Positions 20,103 to 30,780 of a DNA stretch of 30,804 bases are shown piece by piece. The stretch spans positions 1-30,804 of the forward strand of contig JAWQRN010000364.1 in the NCBI GenBank assembly GCA_033557685.1, given 5' to 3'. Position 1 is the stretch's first letter; the number at the start of each line of letters is the position of its first letter. The translations under genes and the position numbers were made by a program. Source of the DNA: Sperchopsis tessellata. Its lineage: Eukaryota; Arthropoda; Insecta; Coleoptera; Hydrophilidae. The notes under the pieces are model-generated. The model ran no database searches, was not told the origin of the DNA, and was given only the letters and a program-made list of their open reading frames with translations.

Positions 20103-20731
20103 TTATTCTGTCTGGAGTTCGTAGCAGGGGAAACCAAAGTCATCATAGATATTTGCACTGGAAATAATTTCAGCCTCTGACAGGTTTAGACCTAAAGTTG
20201 TTGGATTTAGGTCTGTGATCAAGTAGTCTCCCCCTAGGCCGCTTTCTTCTACCACTTGTTCTTTTGAAACTGGACATAAGAAATCTGCAAAATAGTTACG
20301 AAAAAAAAAGATTAACTTACTGTTGTGAGAACAGATGACTTTAAATTTTATTCACATACCTAGTGAAATAACTTGGTATCGACATAGAAATAGAAAACAT
20401 TAAAATTTGTTAGTAGGTACTGTTTTAGGAACAACAGGTATTGGTTGTTAGTTTAATTGTTTTGTTGGCATAAAAGAAGAAGACATTAAACATATTTATA
20501 TTAGATGTTGGACTAAAGGTGCAAATATTATGATGATGAAAAGAAGGAGTATAAAAAGTAAAGGACGAGATGATAAGATAAAGAAAAAAAGATGTATGTT
20601 AAATGTTAAAAATAATTCATTACATTACCTCCTAATCCATTTGTGACATCAATTATGTATTCAACTTCGACATTTTGTTGTTTATTTTTCACACCATTTG
20701 ATATCTGATGGGTAACATATACTTCATTGAT
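20103..20731 (-). CDS. Last two exons of an unrecognised protein-coding gene (3' end only)
   Basis: On the minus strand, exon 20,731-20,629 (103 bases) and exon 20,284-20,103 (182 bases, ending in TAA) are joined by a 344-base GT-AG intron with donor GTAATG and acceptor TTTTGCAG. The acceptor before the first of them is TTTTCAG. Only one frame is open in each exon, and these two join at phase 1. Together they give 94 C-terminal residues. The first exon includes EVEYIIDVTNGLG and the second DFLCPVSKEQVVEES, GGDYLITDLNP and a tail IYDDFGFPCYELQTE. The tail is acidic and soluble, with no membrane segment. I do not recognise the family. The preceding exon should end in phase 0; I could not find it within the upstream 4.9 kb, which is largely repeats, so the gene may start beyond them. 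Confidence 0.65.
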
Positions 20732-21544
20732 CTGAAAATAAATAAAATAAAAGATATAAGATTAGATATAGAAGCATTGCATAAATGTTGCATAAACTAA
20801 AAGCATATATTATATAGGAGAATGTCATGGATATTTTCATATTTAAGCGAAGACTGTGTATAATTAGATGAAGTATATTCAATGAGAGGAAATCACAAAA
20901 GCATTAACTTTGGGTGTTTAAACCAGGTAGTCAAAATAGATGGAAGGAACAGGTAAAGATGTAATAAATTCATCATTACTTCCGTTTGTTTTTTGGCATA
21001 ACAAACAAAAAAGTTTGAAATATGTTGATAGCAAGGTGAATTTCCAATCGCTTAAGAAAAAGTTATGAAATATAAAAATGATACCTATTAAACAAAATCG
21101 GTTAAGGCCATTGTGGCTTATAGTAGTTTCTAAATCTATATTTGGGTAAAAATCAACTTAGTGGATATGACTATCCTCTTAACAAGCTGTTATGTATGTG
21201 AGGGATGCATGTATCATAAACACATTTAGAACTATAATATAAGTGAAAATGGAATGACGGCCCATCAAACCCATTGTGACATAAAGTGAAGCTCTATATT
21301 TGTATTGTCACACACCTTGTGCTATCTTTTAATTCTCAATTTGTTGACCTAAATAACAAATTTGTCTTACAGGTGTGATAAAGCCAAATTTGTGAGACCA
21401 AGAAATTTAATGTGTGTTGGTAGGTAGCTTGTTTCAGGGGGAGGATAGATGCGCCTAAATGCCATAGTATAATATTATCATCATGTCTCAAAAACAAGAA
21501 GCATGTTAAAGTTATGTATGTTTTAAATAAAATACCTGGTATAT
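20732..21544. other. Probable intron of the minus-strand gene
   Basis: AT-rich DNA upstream of the acceptor at 20,732. No further exon could be identified on the minus strand. Confidence 0.35.
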
Positions 21545-21815
21545 TTTTATATACTTGGATTTGTCATGCAATTACTTCCTTGAAGATATTTTGTTTTATA
21601 ATTCTGATGCGGCATTGCCAAGTTATTGTATTTGTTTTATATTTTAAAGTATGAGTAAAATAAAAAACTGAATTTGTTAATGAATTCAAAATATTAGGGT
21701 AATATGAGAAGCCCGTTTTTGTCCATTGGTTAATTCCTAGTATGTAAAATTTCTATATTGTAGATGCTCTAATAACTGCTTAAGTTTTGGCATGGCCAAA
21801 ATATATTTTTAATTG
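21545..21815 (+). repeat. Direct repeat, left copy (partner at 24,165-24,400)
   Basis: Shared words in the same order include AGATATTTTGTTTTATAATT, CTGAATTTGT, GTAGATGCTCT, AATAACTGCTTAAG and GGCCAAAA. The partner lies about 2.6 kb to the right, on the other side of the foldback element. Divergence is moderate, so the duplication predates or accompanies that insertion. Confidence 0.65.
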
Positions 21816-21855
21816 AACATCCTGACAATCGTCATTGAGTTACTTTTTGAATAGT

Positions 21856-23622
21856 GGGTCAATCCAAATCAAATAACCCAATTTATTCCTTATTGTTTGA
21901 GCTATTAACGTGATTTAAATACCAAAATACTCAGAATAAAATGCTCTATTATTTATATTCATACAGATTGTTTCTAATATTTAAGGATCCCAGTGGAAAA
22001 ATTACCAATCATAAGAAAATTAAAAAACAGATTTTCGGTACATAATATTGTTATGAAGGAAGCCAGACTCACCTTTGGGAAATTTTTACTTAATTGTATT
22101 CACAAAACAGTAGTTGTAAGTTTGAAGTCTGAGAAGCTATTCCTTTTTTTTTACAGTGTTCCAAATAATGAAAAATGTGTGTTTTCACATATTTTCTAGG
22201 CATTGTATCTCAAAAAGGACAGAGTAAATAACTATGTAAATTTTACAGAATACACTTCTTTGTGATGTTAGTGCACTATACAAATTTGATCATTAAGACT
22301 CAATTGATTTTGCATTTATAAAATCTTGAAATTTAGCTAAAAATTGTATAGTTCTATAATAAACGCCATGGACGAAAACTGTCTAAAACCCACCGTTGCT
22401 TTTGATAATGTTATGAAACAATATTGATTATTATAATGCTTTTATTTATAAATGCTAATAGTTTCATAAAATAATGGAACCACTGGGACAAAAACTGCCT
22501 TTCAATTGTCAAAGAATGATGTTGTTTAGGTTCCTGTAAATAAGGTCCTCAGAAAACTCACACCACTTGAACTAACAACTGTTTCAATCTGAACCTACAG
22601 TACTGCATTTCAACTCTATATAACACCATCTGTGCTGTTGAAACAAGTGTGTGAATGCTGAAATAAGCAAAACTTAAAAGAACAGGTTGGCTGATACACA
22701 TTTTATTAAATATTGTTTAACTCTATGGTTTATTTAAGGATAACGCAAGGGAAAGCCTTATAAACATTTTTACTGTATAGCCGATATTCAAAAAAGTATT
22801 TGTTCAACATTTATATTTATGTATATTAATTTTTGTCAAAATTATAAAAGTTTGTTTTAAAATGATATTGTTATATTTAAACTTTTATAGCATTATTGGA
22901 ATTAGATTCTGAGTTTTAGGCAGTTTTCCTCCATGGCATTTGTTACAAAACTATACGATTCTTAGTTAAATTTCAAGATTTTATAACTCTATAACCAATT
23001 GAGTCTCAATGATCAAATATGTATGGTGGACTAACATCACAAAGAAGTGTATTCTGTAAAATTTTCATAGTTTTTTACTCAGTCCTTTTTGAGATACATT
23101 ACCTAGAAAATATGAGAAAACGCACATTTTTCAATATTTGGAACACTGTAAAAAAAGGATAGCTTCTCAGGTTTGAAACTTCTACAACGAGTAGTGTTTT
23201 GTGAATAAAATTAAGGAAAAATTTCTCAAAGGTGAGTCTGACTTCCTTCATAACAATATTATGTACCGAAAATCTATTTTTTAGTTTTCTTATCTTTGGT
23301 AATTTTTTTTACTGGGATCCTAAAATATTAGAAAAATCTGTATGAACATAAAAAATAGACCATTTTATTCTGAGTATTTTGGTATTTAGATTAAGCTAAT
23401 AGCTCAAACAATAAGGAAGTTATTAAGTTTTATTAAGGTTGATTTTTGCTTAAAATGGCTTGCGGGACTTAAAAAACATGGCTGCCAAAAAACCTATGAA
23501 TGTAAAAAATATTTCAACTTTAGTTTTCTACTCACAAAGATAGAGGGACAGCCTGGTAAAATCATTAAAAATATTAAAATTGTTGAGCAACACACTCTTT
23601 GTGATTTGATATGGATTGACCC
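21856..23622. mobile_element. Foldback element with long inverted repeats
   Basis: The ends GGGTCAATCCAAATCAAAT (21,856) and, reversed, GGGTCAATCCATATCAAAT (23,622) match. Inside, 21,882-22,395 pairs with 22,912-23,426 in inverse orientation over about 515 bases. Examples are ATAAAATCTTGAAATTTA, TTGTTATGAAGGAAG and CAGAATACACTTCTTTGTGATG on one arm, with their reverse complements on the other. The 516-base loop and a 175-base right-hand segment (23,427-23,601) have no partner. No transposase is seen. Each arm carries the consensus donor GTGAGT (22,067-22,072 minus strand; 23,232-23,237 plus strand). The GGGTCAATCCATATC terminus recalls widespread animal MITE ends. No clear target-site duplication was found. 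If transcribed it could form a long hairpin RNA. Confidence 0.8.
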
Positions 23623-23754
23623 TAGCATGGTTTTTAATACTCGTTACAATGAGTGATTCTGCGAACTTCTTGCAACGAAAATTATAGGAAGTATTTTAAA
23701 ACACCCTCAACAAACTATTTCGATAATGTTTTATTAATACCTAGAATTGTATAT

Positions 23755-23890
23755 ATTGTTCAAATATCAAATTTTACCAGATCTTGCTAGAAAACAACTA
23801 TTTACAATTAAGTTCAGTTTAAATTTAGAAATGATTAATCTGTAGCGAATAGTTTCCAGTTATTATTTTGTATTAAGTGTTTAGACGTGT
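23755..23890 (+). repeat. Repeat with an inverted partner at 25,290-25,440
   Basis: TGATTAATCTGTAGCGAATAG near 23,832 matches the reverse complement of text near 25,320-25,340 with two or three differences. TTTACAATTAA and ACCAGAT words lie in the same order on the matching sides. It is an old, diverged inverted pair about 1.5 kb apart. Confidence 0.45.
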
Positions 23891-24164
23891 GTTATTTTGT
23901 AAACTGTTTGTCTAAAGTTTGTTTTTAACTTAAGTTAAACCGTTGTGACATAAACTGACCAATAGTGGTTTTAATTAATCCACGCAAGATAACTCATAAA
24001 AATACTCTCCATTATTGATTCTATTAAATATATTCCTGATTAAGAGGAGTGACGACATTATCATAGTCAAATATTTTACTTCCAGATCCTTCAAGAAAAT
24101 AACTTAGCTATGAAAATAATTACATTTTGCTGCCAAAGTATTTGTTGGCTCTAATTATACATTT

Positions 24165-24400
24165 TTTATTTGAATTTGTCCTAGAATTGCTTCCTCAAAG
24201 ATATTTTGTTTTATAATTGTGGTGCTGCGTTGGCAAGACTGAATTTGTGAATGGATCCAAAACTTTTATGGAAATATGAATCCCATTTTGTTCTTCTGTT
24301 CAATCCTAAAATGTTCATCATCTATACTGTAGATGCTCTTAATAACTGCTTAAGCTTTGACATGGCCAAAACTCTCAATATTTGCTTCCAGATTTTTCTA
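24165..24400 (+). repeat. Direct repeat, right copy (partner at 21,545-21,815)
   Basis: See the left copy for shared words. This copy contains an open frame (24,251-24,442) that is not conserved as coding in its partner and is therefore not taken as a gene. Confidence 0.65.
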
Positions 24401-25619
24401 GACATTATTACAAATTTTGTCGTCAAAACTGGTCAGCATTAAAATATATCCTTGGGCATAAATATCTATGGAAATAAATGCATTTTTGTGTCAATTAATT
24501 GTAAAATTGTTAACTCCTGTGTATTTATGCAATGAAATATTTATAATTTTTGAGTTAAATTCAAAATTGTCATTAAAAATTAATGTTTCTATTTAAACAT
24601 AAATTAATTCATGTCTAGTCGTTTACAATATACACTCTGACAAGGTAACCTATTTTAGAAAATGGATAAATTACTTTATAAATTTCAAATCCCAAATTTT
24701 ATCCAATGAAATCAGTACTAGGAAAATATGTGTAAGTTAACAGTAAAAGAAAAATGATTTTTATTAGGAAAAATGCACAGCACTATGATACATAAAACTC
24801 TCATTTCATGAGTTTTCACACCAGTCACATTACAGATGTCTCGCCATGATATCACTTGGCACACAAGCATAGGTATTTTCAAGAAACCTTGACCAAAACT
24901 GAAAATGCAAGTTTTGTATTTTTCTAGAAGTCCTTAATTCAGTTTATTAATTTACTACTTGGACACTGTTATTAAGTGCCACGTGATGATGAATTTCATT
25001 TACTTCAAAAAGTCACCATCCTAAACTTGGAGATTTGCAAAGTAGATGTCAGTGAGCGTGTGATAGATCAAATACTACATTTTTGATAAGTAATTGTGAA
25101 TTTGTGAATCAGCACAAGTAAACTAGCACCTCGATTTACCTATATAGTAGACCTAAATACCATATTTACCTACTTCAAATTTTTTGAAAGAATTATAGTT
25201 TAAAATATATTCATATGAACTTAACAGGTGTGGATTAATAAATTTACAAAATGTCGGTAAAAAGGCGTTTATTTAAAATATAAATATTCTTAAACAATTT
25301 ACAATAATCGCAATAGACTATTCGCTGCAAATTAATCACTTCTAACTTCACTTACAAAATCTCTTATCTTTAAATTTAATTGTAAACAGCTCTGGCTATA
25401 TATTTAATTGAAATAGAATCATAGTCAAATCTGGTACCTACTAGTGAATTCCTAGTAGTTGATCATACGAGAACTTAAAGGAAAATGCTATAATTTTCTA
25501 GGTTCTAATAAAAATGTATTAGTATAGTTTACAAACCACCCTTACGACACAACTAACAGTTTATAAGCAACAGCGCCGTGACTTTGTCGTTTTCATAAGT
25601 ACATTCCTTTATAATGATA
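24401..25619. other. Intergenic or intronic DNA, nothing firm
   Basis: AT-rich. It contains the inverted partner repeat at 25,290-25,440. A minus-strand acceptor-like TTGCATTTTCAG near 24,900 is followed by an open frame, but no gene could be built from it. Confidence 0.35.
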
Positions 25620-26640
25620 TATACAATTACCATGAACTACCCAAGGTGCTACTTTTCTTCCGTTCCTAATTCAATAGACCGCATTGTTGATTCGCTTGAC
25701 TACCAGTAAACCTCCATACAGAACCACCATCTTGACTTCCAACATATCTACCACTACATCCTGTAGCAAATGGTGGGGGTCTTCTCCTGGGTGCATCTTC
25801 ATCATCAGCAGTTTAAAAACCACCTGCACTTCTCCAAGGGCCCAACTTACTGCGATTATCAAGTCTAGCACAGTTACCTCTGTCGCCTCTACCATTATAG
25901 GTCATCATGCCTATCTTTGCTATCTAGAATATTTATCATTTTTGAGATCTATACTGCCCAAACGAGCTCCTGTATCATTATTTCTAATCATATAATAGCC
26001 CCTATCACGTCGAATTCTTGTCTTGTCTATAATTAAAAGTACCCTTTCTTCTTGACACTTTTGCGCCAAATACTGACACCACATTCGGATCTTGATTTTC
26101 CATCTCTGCTTGGTTCTTATTAACGGATACGTGCTGGTTCCCACGATTCTATTTTCAAAAGGTTTACTTTCTCCTTTTCTTCATGGCAAATCACTACAAT
26201 GCCACTTCTTTGCAATGACTAAACGCTTCCCTTCGATTTCTCACATAGTGATTCTTTTCCTAGTGTATCTCAACTTCCACTATTGTTCTCTTCACTGATC
26301 AAAGACTGCATGTTTCTCTTGATATTAATAGTGACCACAGTCTTAAAGGTAGGGGTTTCTTTAAGAAGCGTCCTCGTAACCATGAGTGGATCCTCTACAG
26401 TGTTTAGGAAGCATTAAGTTTATATTCTGGTCTCCACAAATCACTATTTCTTTGCTAAAATTAAAAACTATATATATCATAAAATCTATTCCTAGTAGAC
26501 AATCATCTTCAATGTGGGTCACCAGTAAATGATGACTGAATTTCTTACTTCCTTGCACTACTTCAGACTCTCTAGTGGCAGGTGATATGCTGGAACAACT
26601 TACAGCCACCAAGATGGGGGAGGAGTACACAAGGGGGTAC
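25620..26640 (-). pseudogene. Deleted Ty3/gypsy remnant B: protease-like and integrase C-terminal-like pieces
   Basis: On the minus strand, 26,666-26,361 is open. It contains HIEDDCLLGIDF (the LLGIDF at 26,498-26,481), which resembles the end of a gypsy retropepsin where a hydrophobic I-L-G-x-D-F core follows a stretch of acidic residues. Further left, VVKRINNAVY, a TGA at 25,671-25,673, then VAPWVVHGN (about 25,640-25,705) resemble the GPY/F module that ends gypsy integrases. No RT or RNase H lies between them, and the 0.6 kb that separates them is unassigned, so the copy has lost its centre. Its integrase end differs from that of the neighbouring element (27,560-27,610), so this is a second family. 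The identification rests on short motifs. Confidence 0.4.
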
Positions 26641-27340
26641 AAAATAATAATGATAAAAAAAAACAATTTAAAAGAAAAGAAAATAAGTAAAGTTACAAAA
26701 AAAATGTATATATTAAACTAATGGAATGGAAATTATTAGTTGTAGCAGCAACTAAAAAACATTAGAGTCCAATATAAAAGAATTGAGTAAAAAAAATAAA
26801 CATAGTTTAAAACAATAGTACACAAGACATAAAAATAATGATAGAATGAATAAAATATATACAGTAGGTTTACAATAAAAATGTTTGGAGATAATAAATG
26901 AAGTATATGTACCAAGTATATTATTTAAAATAATGTAAAGTGAGAAAGCAAACTTAACCTAACGAATGAAATGTTCTTATGGAGGAAGGTGTAAAGTAAA
27001 CGGGTGGTGTGTAGTGAATGTTTACCTGGGGACCCCTGCTGGCTGTGGCGGAAATCGGCTGCCCTTGTGTTCCGCGCTCCGGCTTTTATAAGCACAAACG
27101 AAGGATCGAAATTCAATGACGCTACTGCTAGAGGCGCTTTTCGAACCGTGGACATTAATCGCTAAAGTGTTAATAATGTTTTTAGAATTTGGGTTAAAGT
27201 GACTGTGTATGGGGAATATATATTACGTAGCTCAATAAGCAACCTAAAAACAGTGATTTCAGTGCACCAGGAACGAAATTTCCACTCGCGTACAACACGT
27301 GGTCGGTTAACAAATTAATTAATTAATTAATGGGGTAACA
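26641..27340 (-). mobile_element. Ty3/gypsy LTR (3' LTR of the element at 27,486-30,019)
   Basis: On the minus strand the LTR begins TGTTACC at 27,340, directly after the purine-rich AGGGAGGAAT. It contains a run of TTAA repeats, and a TATA box TATAAAAG (forward 27,083-27,090) followed by GC-rich text as in an LTR promoter. The downstream end is less certain; the left limit near 26,641 is where the AT-rich tail gives way to the second gypsy remnant. An open frame inside it (26,925-27,155) is not a gene. Confidence 0.55.
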
Positions 27341-27350
27341 ATTCCTCCCT
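27341..27350 (-). other. Polypurine tract
   Basis: AGGGAGGAAT on the minus strand directly abuts the TG start of the LTR. This is the usual primer site for plus-strand synthesis in LTR retrotransposons. Confidence 0.6.
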
Positions 27351-27485
27351 ACGTTAGATGTTCCTGGCGATCGGAAAAAATAAAAACAAAAGGCTTAGGA
27401 ATATACACAAGGAAAAAAATACAGTACATAGTTAAGGGGTAGGCGTACTGACAACACTGTACACAGTTCTTGTTGAACTCACGTG

Positions 27486-30019
27486 GCACTTAAAATTCTG
27501 GGGGATATGGGGGTGCTGGGCGAAGCTGATCCTGGTGGAACTGTACCCTTCGTTGGTCTTTTTGGGCCCGGTAAGTACCTCCACCGGTATATTTCAGTAT
27601 AAGGTGGGGTCCACTCCATCGAGGTGCAAAGGCAGCATGCTGTCCCATTCTTAAATTAGATACCGGGTGCTCCTTCCTGAGGACAAGTCCAGGTTAGAAG
27701 AGTTGTTGCACCTCTCCCTCTGGCCCATGGTATCGCTCTTGATACAGGGCTTGCTGTCTGCGGAGAATATCACGCTCCGCTGAGACATCTCGAGGTGGTA
27801 CAGGCTCATTAACTTCAACGTGGGGTGCGTTCCTCCACTCTCCTGAGGTTGAATAGGTCAGAAGACAAATGAGTGTCCCAGTCTCTATGATGATCGCCTC
27901 AAAGATGAAGTCGAAGTCCCTTCTTCAACTCTTGGTTGCGCCTTTCAGTTGGATTTGCCCTAGGGTGGTAGACTGCTGTCTTCCAGCGAATAATCGTCGG
28001 CAGGCTTCCTTCCATGCGTGACCTGAGAATTGACTGCTATTGTTAGACCGTATGGCCCTAGGATATCCAAATCTCGAGAAAAGTTCATTTTCAAGGAGCT
28101 TTGTTATGGTCGTGTCATTAGTAGATCCAAGGGTGAAAGCTTCTGTCCACCATGTGAAAGGTCGGTGACCACCAGAATGAAGTGTTATTCTTTAGCTGTT
28201 TGGGGCTACGGACTTGGTATGTCAGTGGCAATGGTAAGGCAGGGCTTGGTAGGTTGGAGTGGGCGGAGTCTTGCTTTTGTCTGGGGTGCACCTTGCTTGC
28301 TACACGCACACAAGAGGAAATTTCGCACATAAAATGTCACGTCCTGTCGCATCGAAGGCCAGAAGTAATATCGGGATATGGCCCTTGTGGTTTCGTCTGC
28401 TCCAGGATGACCTGCGGCAGCTATGTCGTAGTATTGGAAGAGAGTCCGAGGCCTCAAATTTTGGGGAACACAAATCTTCCGTCCATCCTGGATCTTATAA
28501 AGAATGAAATTTTCTAATTTCCAAGTGTTGTCTAGGGGCTCGGTCCAAAATGACTCTGGAGGTGGATCTGAAGTTGCCCCCATTGGAGGTAGTAATCGAT
28601 CCCAGTCATTGATATCTCCAGTCGTAGTCTCCAATTCAGGTTGGCGGGACAGAGCATCGGGGAAGTTGTTCAGGTGTCCGGGGCAATGTTCAATATCGAA
28701 GACAAATTCCTGTAGTAACAAGACCCAGCGTGTGAGTTTTGCACGTGCATCTCTGGTAGATTGTAACCAAACTAGAGCCTTGTAATCAGTGCAGAGCTTG
28801 AATCTTAGAGGTAGTGTCGATAACGTGTAATCGACCAAACTACAACCATGCATTCTTGTTCTTTTAAATGGTAGTTCTGCTCGGCCTTATTAAATTTTGT
28901 ACAAGAATACGCAATTATTTTCTTCTGTCTCTCTTCTTCCTGATAGAGCACAGCAGCGGCACCTACCTTGCTGGCATCAGTTTGTAACACGTATAGCCTT
29001 TTGGAGTCAGGTCTGCTCAAAGCTAATGGCTGTTGCATGGCTTTTAGTACGAATTCAAAAGAGTTCTGTGCAGAAGGGGTCCAGGTCCATTTGCGATGTA
29101 CTTAGCAGATCTGTTAGGCGCGCAAAAATTTCAGAAAAATTAAGCACAATCTTTAAGCCAATTTCATAGGCCCAGGAAATTTGTGTTTTTTTTCTCGTAG
29201 CAGGGGGCGAAGTCGCAGCCAGGGTCTTCAGATGTTGTGGCTTAGGCATGATTCCATCTGTAGTGATTATATGCCCCAGGTATTCCAATTTCTGATGTCC
29301 AATCCGACATTTGTTCATGGCACACACCAGGCCATATTGTTGCAGTCGCACCAGTACGAGTCGGGAATGCTGCAGGTGTTCTCCCCAGGAGTTAGAATAA
29401 TAATATCGTCTAGATATACAAGGCAGAGCTTACGTAGGTATCTGACTAGCACTTCTTGGCTCATCAGCTTCTGGAAGGTATTCACTGCACCCTTCAGCCT
29501 AAAAGGCATCACCTTAAATTGGTAGCAACCCCCATCAGCAGTGGAGAAGGCGGTCAGATCCTTTGGGTCCTGATGCATCGAGATCTGCCAATATCCAGAT
29601 CGCAGGTTCAGGGTTGTGAAGATTCGGGCAGTGCCTAGGTCTCGTAGTGTCTCGAGAATAATGGGTAAGGGTGCAGCCTCGTCCATGGTGACCTGGTTCA
29701 GCCGTCTGAAATCCACACAGAACCTGGGTGATCCGTCTTTCTACTGCACGATCACCACTGGTGAGCTGTAGGAGGATGGGCGGGGTTCGATAATTCCTGC
29801 AGCTAACATATCTTCCACTTGGGTCTGTATCAGCCTCTTCTTAGCATCAGAGTACCTGTATGGGGCACTCGAAACGGTCAGATGGATTTTATGTTGGGTG
29901 GTACGAGTACGGTCTTCTTTTTCCTGGAAGACCTCCACAAACTCCTGATGTGTTGGTTGGATGACTTCTAGCCCAGGACAGTCCCGCTGGAAATGTCTGA
30001 AGCCGATGCCGTGTCGCAA
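27486..30019 (-). pseudogene. Degenerate Ty3/gypsy pol: reverse transcriptase, RNase H, integrase
   Basis: Read leftward. RT begins near 30,019 (VEDMLAAGIIEP), with an in-frame TAG at 29,738-29,740. It continues with DFRRLNQVT, TLNLRSGYW and the catalytic YLDD (about 29,390). The thumb (KLEYLGHIIT) is at 29,055-29,351 in another frame. RNase H follows at 28,805-29,038 (LQTDASKVG, KEQECMVVVW) and from 28,853 (CTDYKALVWL, HCPGHLNNFPDALS). Integrase then shows AAAGHPGADET and YVRNFLLCACSK (one zinc ligand changed), SNNSSQF near 28,040, ERRNQELKKG near 27,930, and the C-terminal RWSGPHLILKY near 27,580. Asp is replaced by Asn in the RT TLD motif (29,606-29,608) and in the integrase SDNG motif (28,042-28,044). 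Several frameshifts exist. Gag and protease are absent; the copy is truncated near 30,019. It cannot be active. Confidence 0.88.
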
Positions 30020-30626
30020 GAATAAGTGATGATGGTTCGAAACGTTGTATCGCGTTTCTCTTTAGGAGATGTTCACGAAAACAATCCGATAGTAAAGCTG
30101 CATGTACCAAACGAGTACGTGATCAGGTTTCTGGTGAGTGTTTTAGGTACATAAACTAATTATTATTAACATGAATCAGCAACGTCATCAGTAGTCATTG
30201 AAGATACAAGAGTAGAATGTTTAATTTTGGAGTACGGCGCTTAAGACTATATTAATCCGTCTGAAAATTTTAGATTAGGGCTACTTGTATATCACTAAAA
30301 CGTGGCCATACTTTGACGTAGATACCTCCATACGTATCATTGAGAAAATTCCGTGGGTGATCACATCATTTTTGTTAGCCACCGTTAGACATACGGCTTC
30401 TTTCCGGCAGACTGTTTCAATATACATGTCAACATTAACAGGAATTAATTTTGAGATGAAATAATATAATAAGTAAATAATATATCTATATTTTAGATGT
30501 ATTAATCGAAATAAGTAGAATGTGTTAATGCTGTTTCGTGGTTGGATCTTATTGGTTGTTATTATTGGCTGCAGATATAGTGTGATAGTTATTTAAAATG
30601 AAATTTGCTGTCTTGTAGATATTCAT
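30020..30626. other. Flanking DNA, nothing recognised
   Basis: The gypsy similarity ends near 30,019. The following 600 bases show no gene or clear element on either strand. Confidence 0.4.
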
Positions 30627-30710
30627 AATTAAATAAAAAGCAGGATGTTTTCCTTCCAATTTTTATTATTTATTTAGCGACCGGTTTCGACCATTCAGGT
30701 CATCATCATC
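30627..30710. repeat. Interspersed repeat end, copy 2
   Basis: Matches 11,233-11,320 in the same orientation: AATTAAATAAAAAGCAGGATGT, then TTTTATTATTTATTTAGC, then ACCGGTTTCGACC and CAGGTCATCATC. The two copies differ by a few bases and a short gap. Sequence after GGTCATCATC diverges. Confidence 0.65.
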
Positions 30711-30780
30711 TTAACTAGTCGCAAAACCTTTCATCTAATCCTATGTTTCATTCACTTTCTACCAGTTCTATCCCTCATCC

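Noticed and set aside
21993..22199. 68-codon open frame
   Set aside because: It lies inside the left arm of the foldback element and is broken in the mirrored arm.
24800..24900. Minus-strand acceptor-like site followed by an open stretch, considered as an upstream exon of the minus-strand gene
   Set aside because: Two frames are plausible, neither is recognised, and no convincing donor in phase 0 follows.
25684..25995. 103-codon plus-strand frame
   Set aside because: It is the complement of the gypsy remnant B region and has low-complexity Ser/Thr text.
28030..29525. Several plus-strand frames of 80-114 codons
   Set aside because: They are antisense shadows of the gypsy pol region, whose minus-strand motifs are unmistakable.
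29889..30110. 73-codon minus-strand frame at the right end of the gypsy copy, considered as protease or gag
   Set aside because: It overlaps the RT start in another frame, and the part beyond 30,019 shows no gypsy motif.
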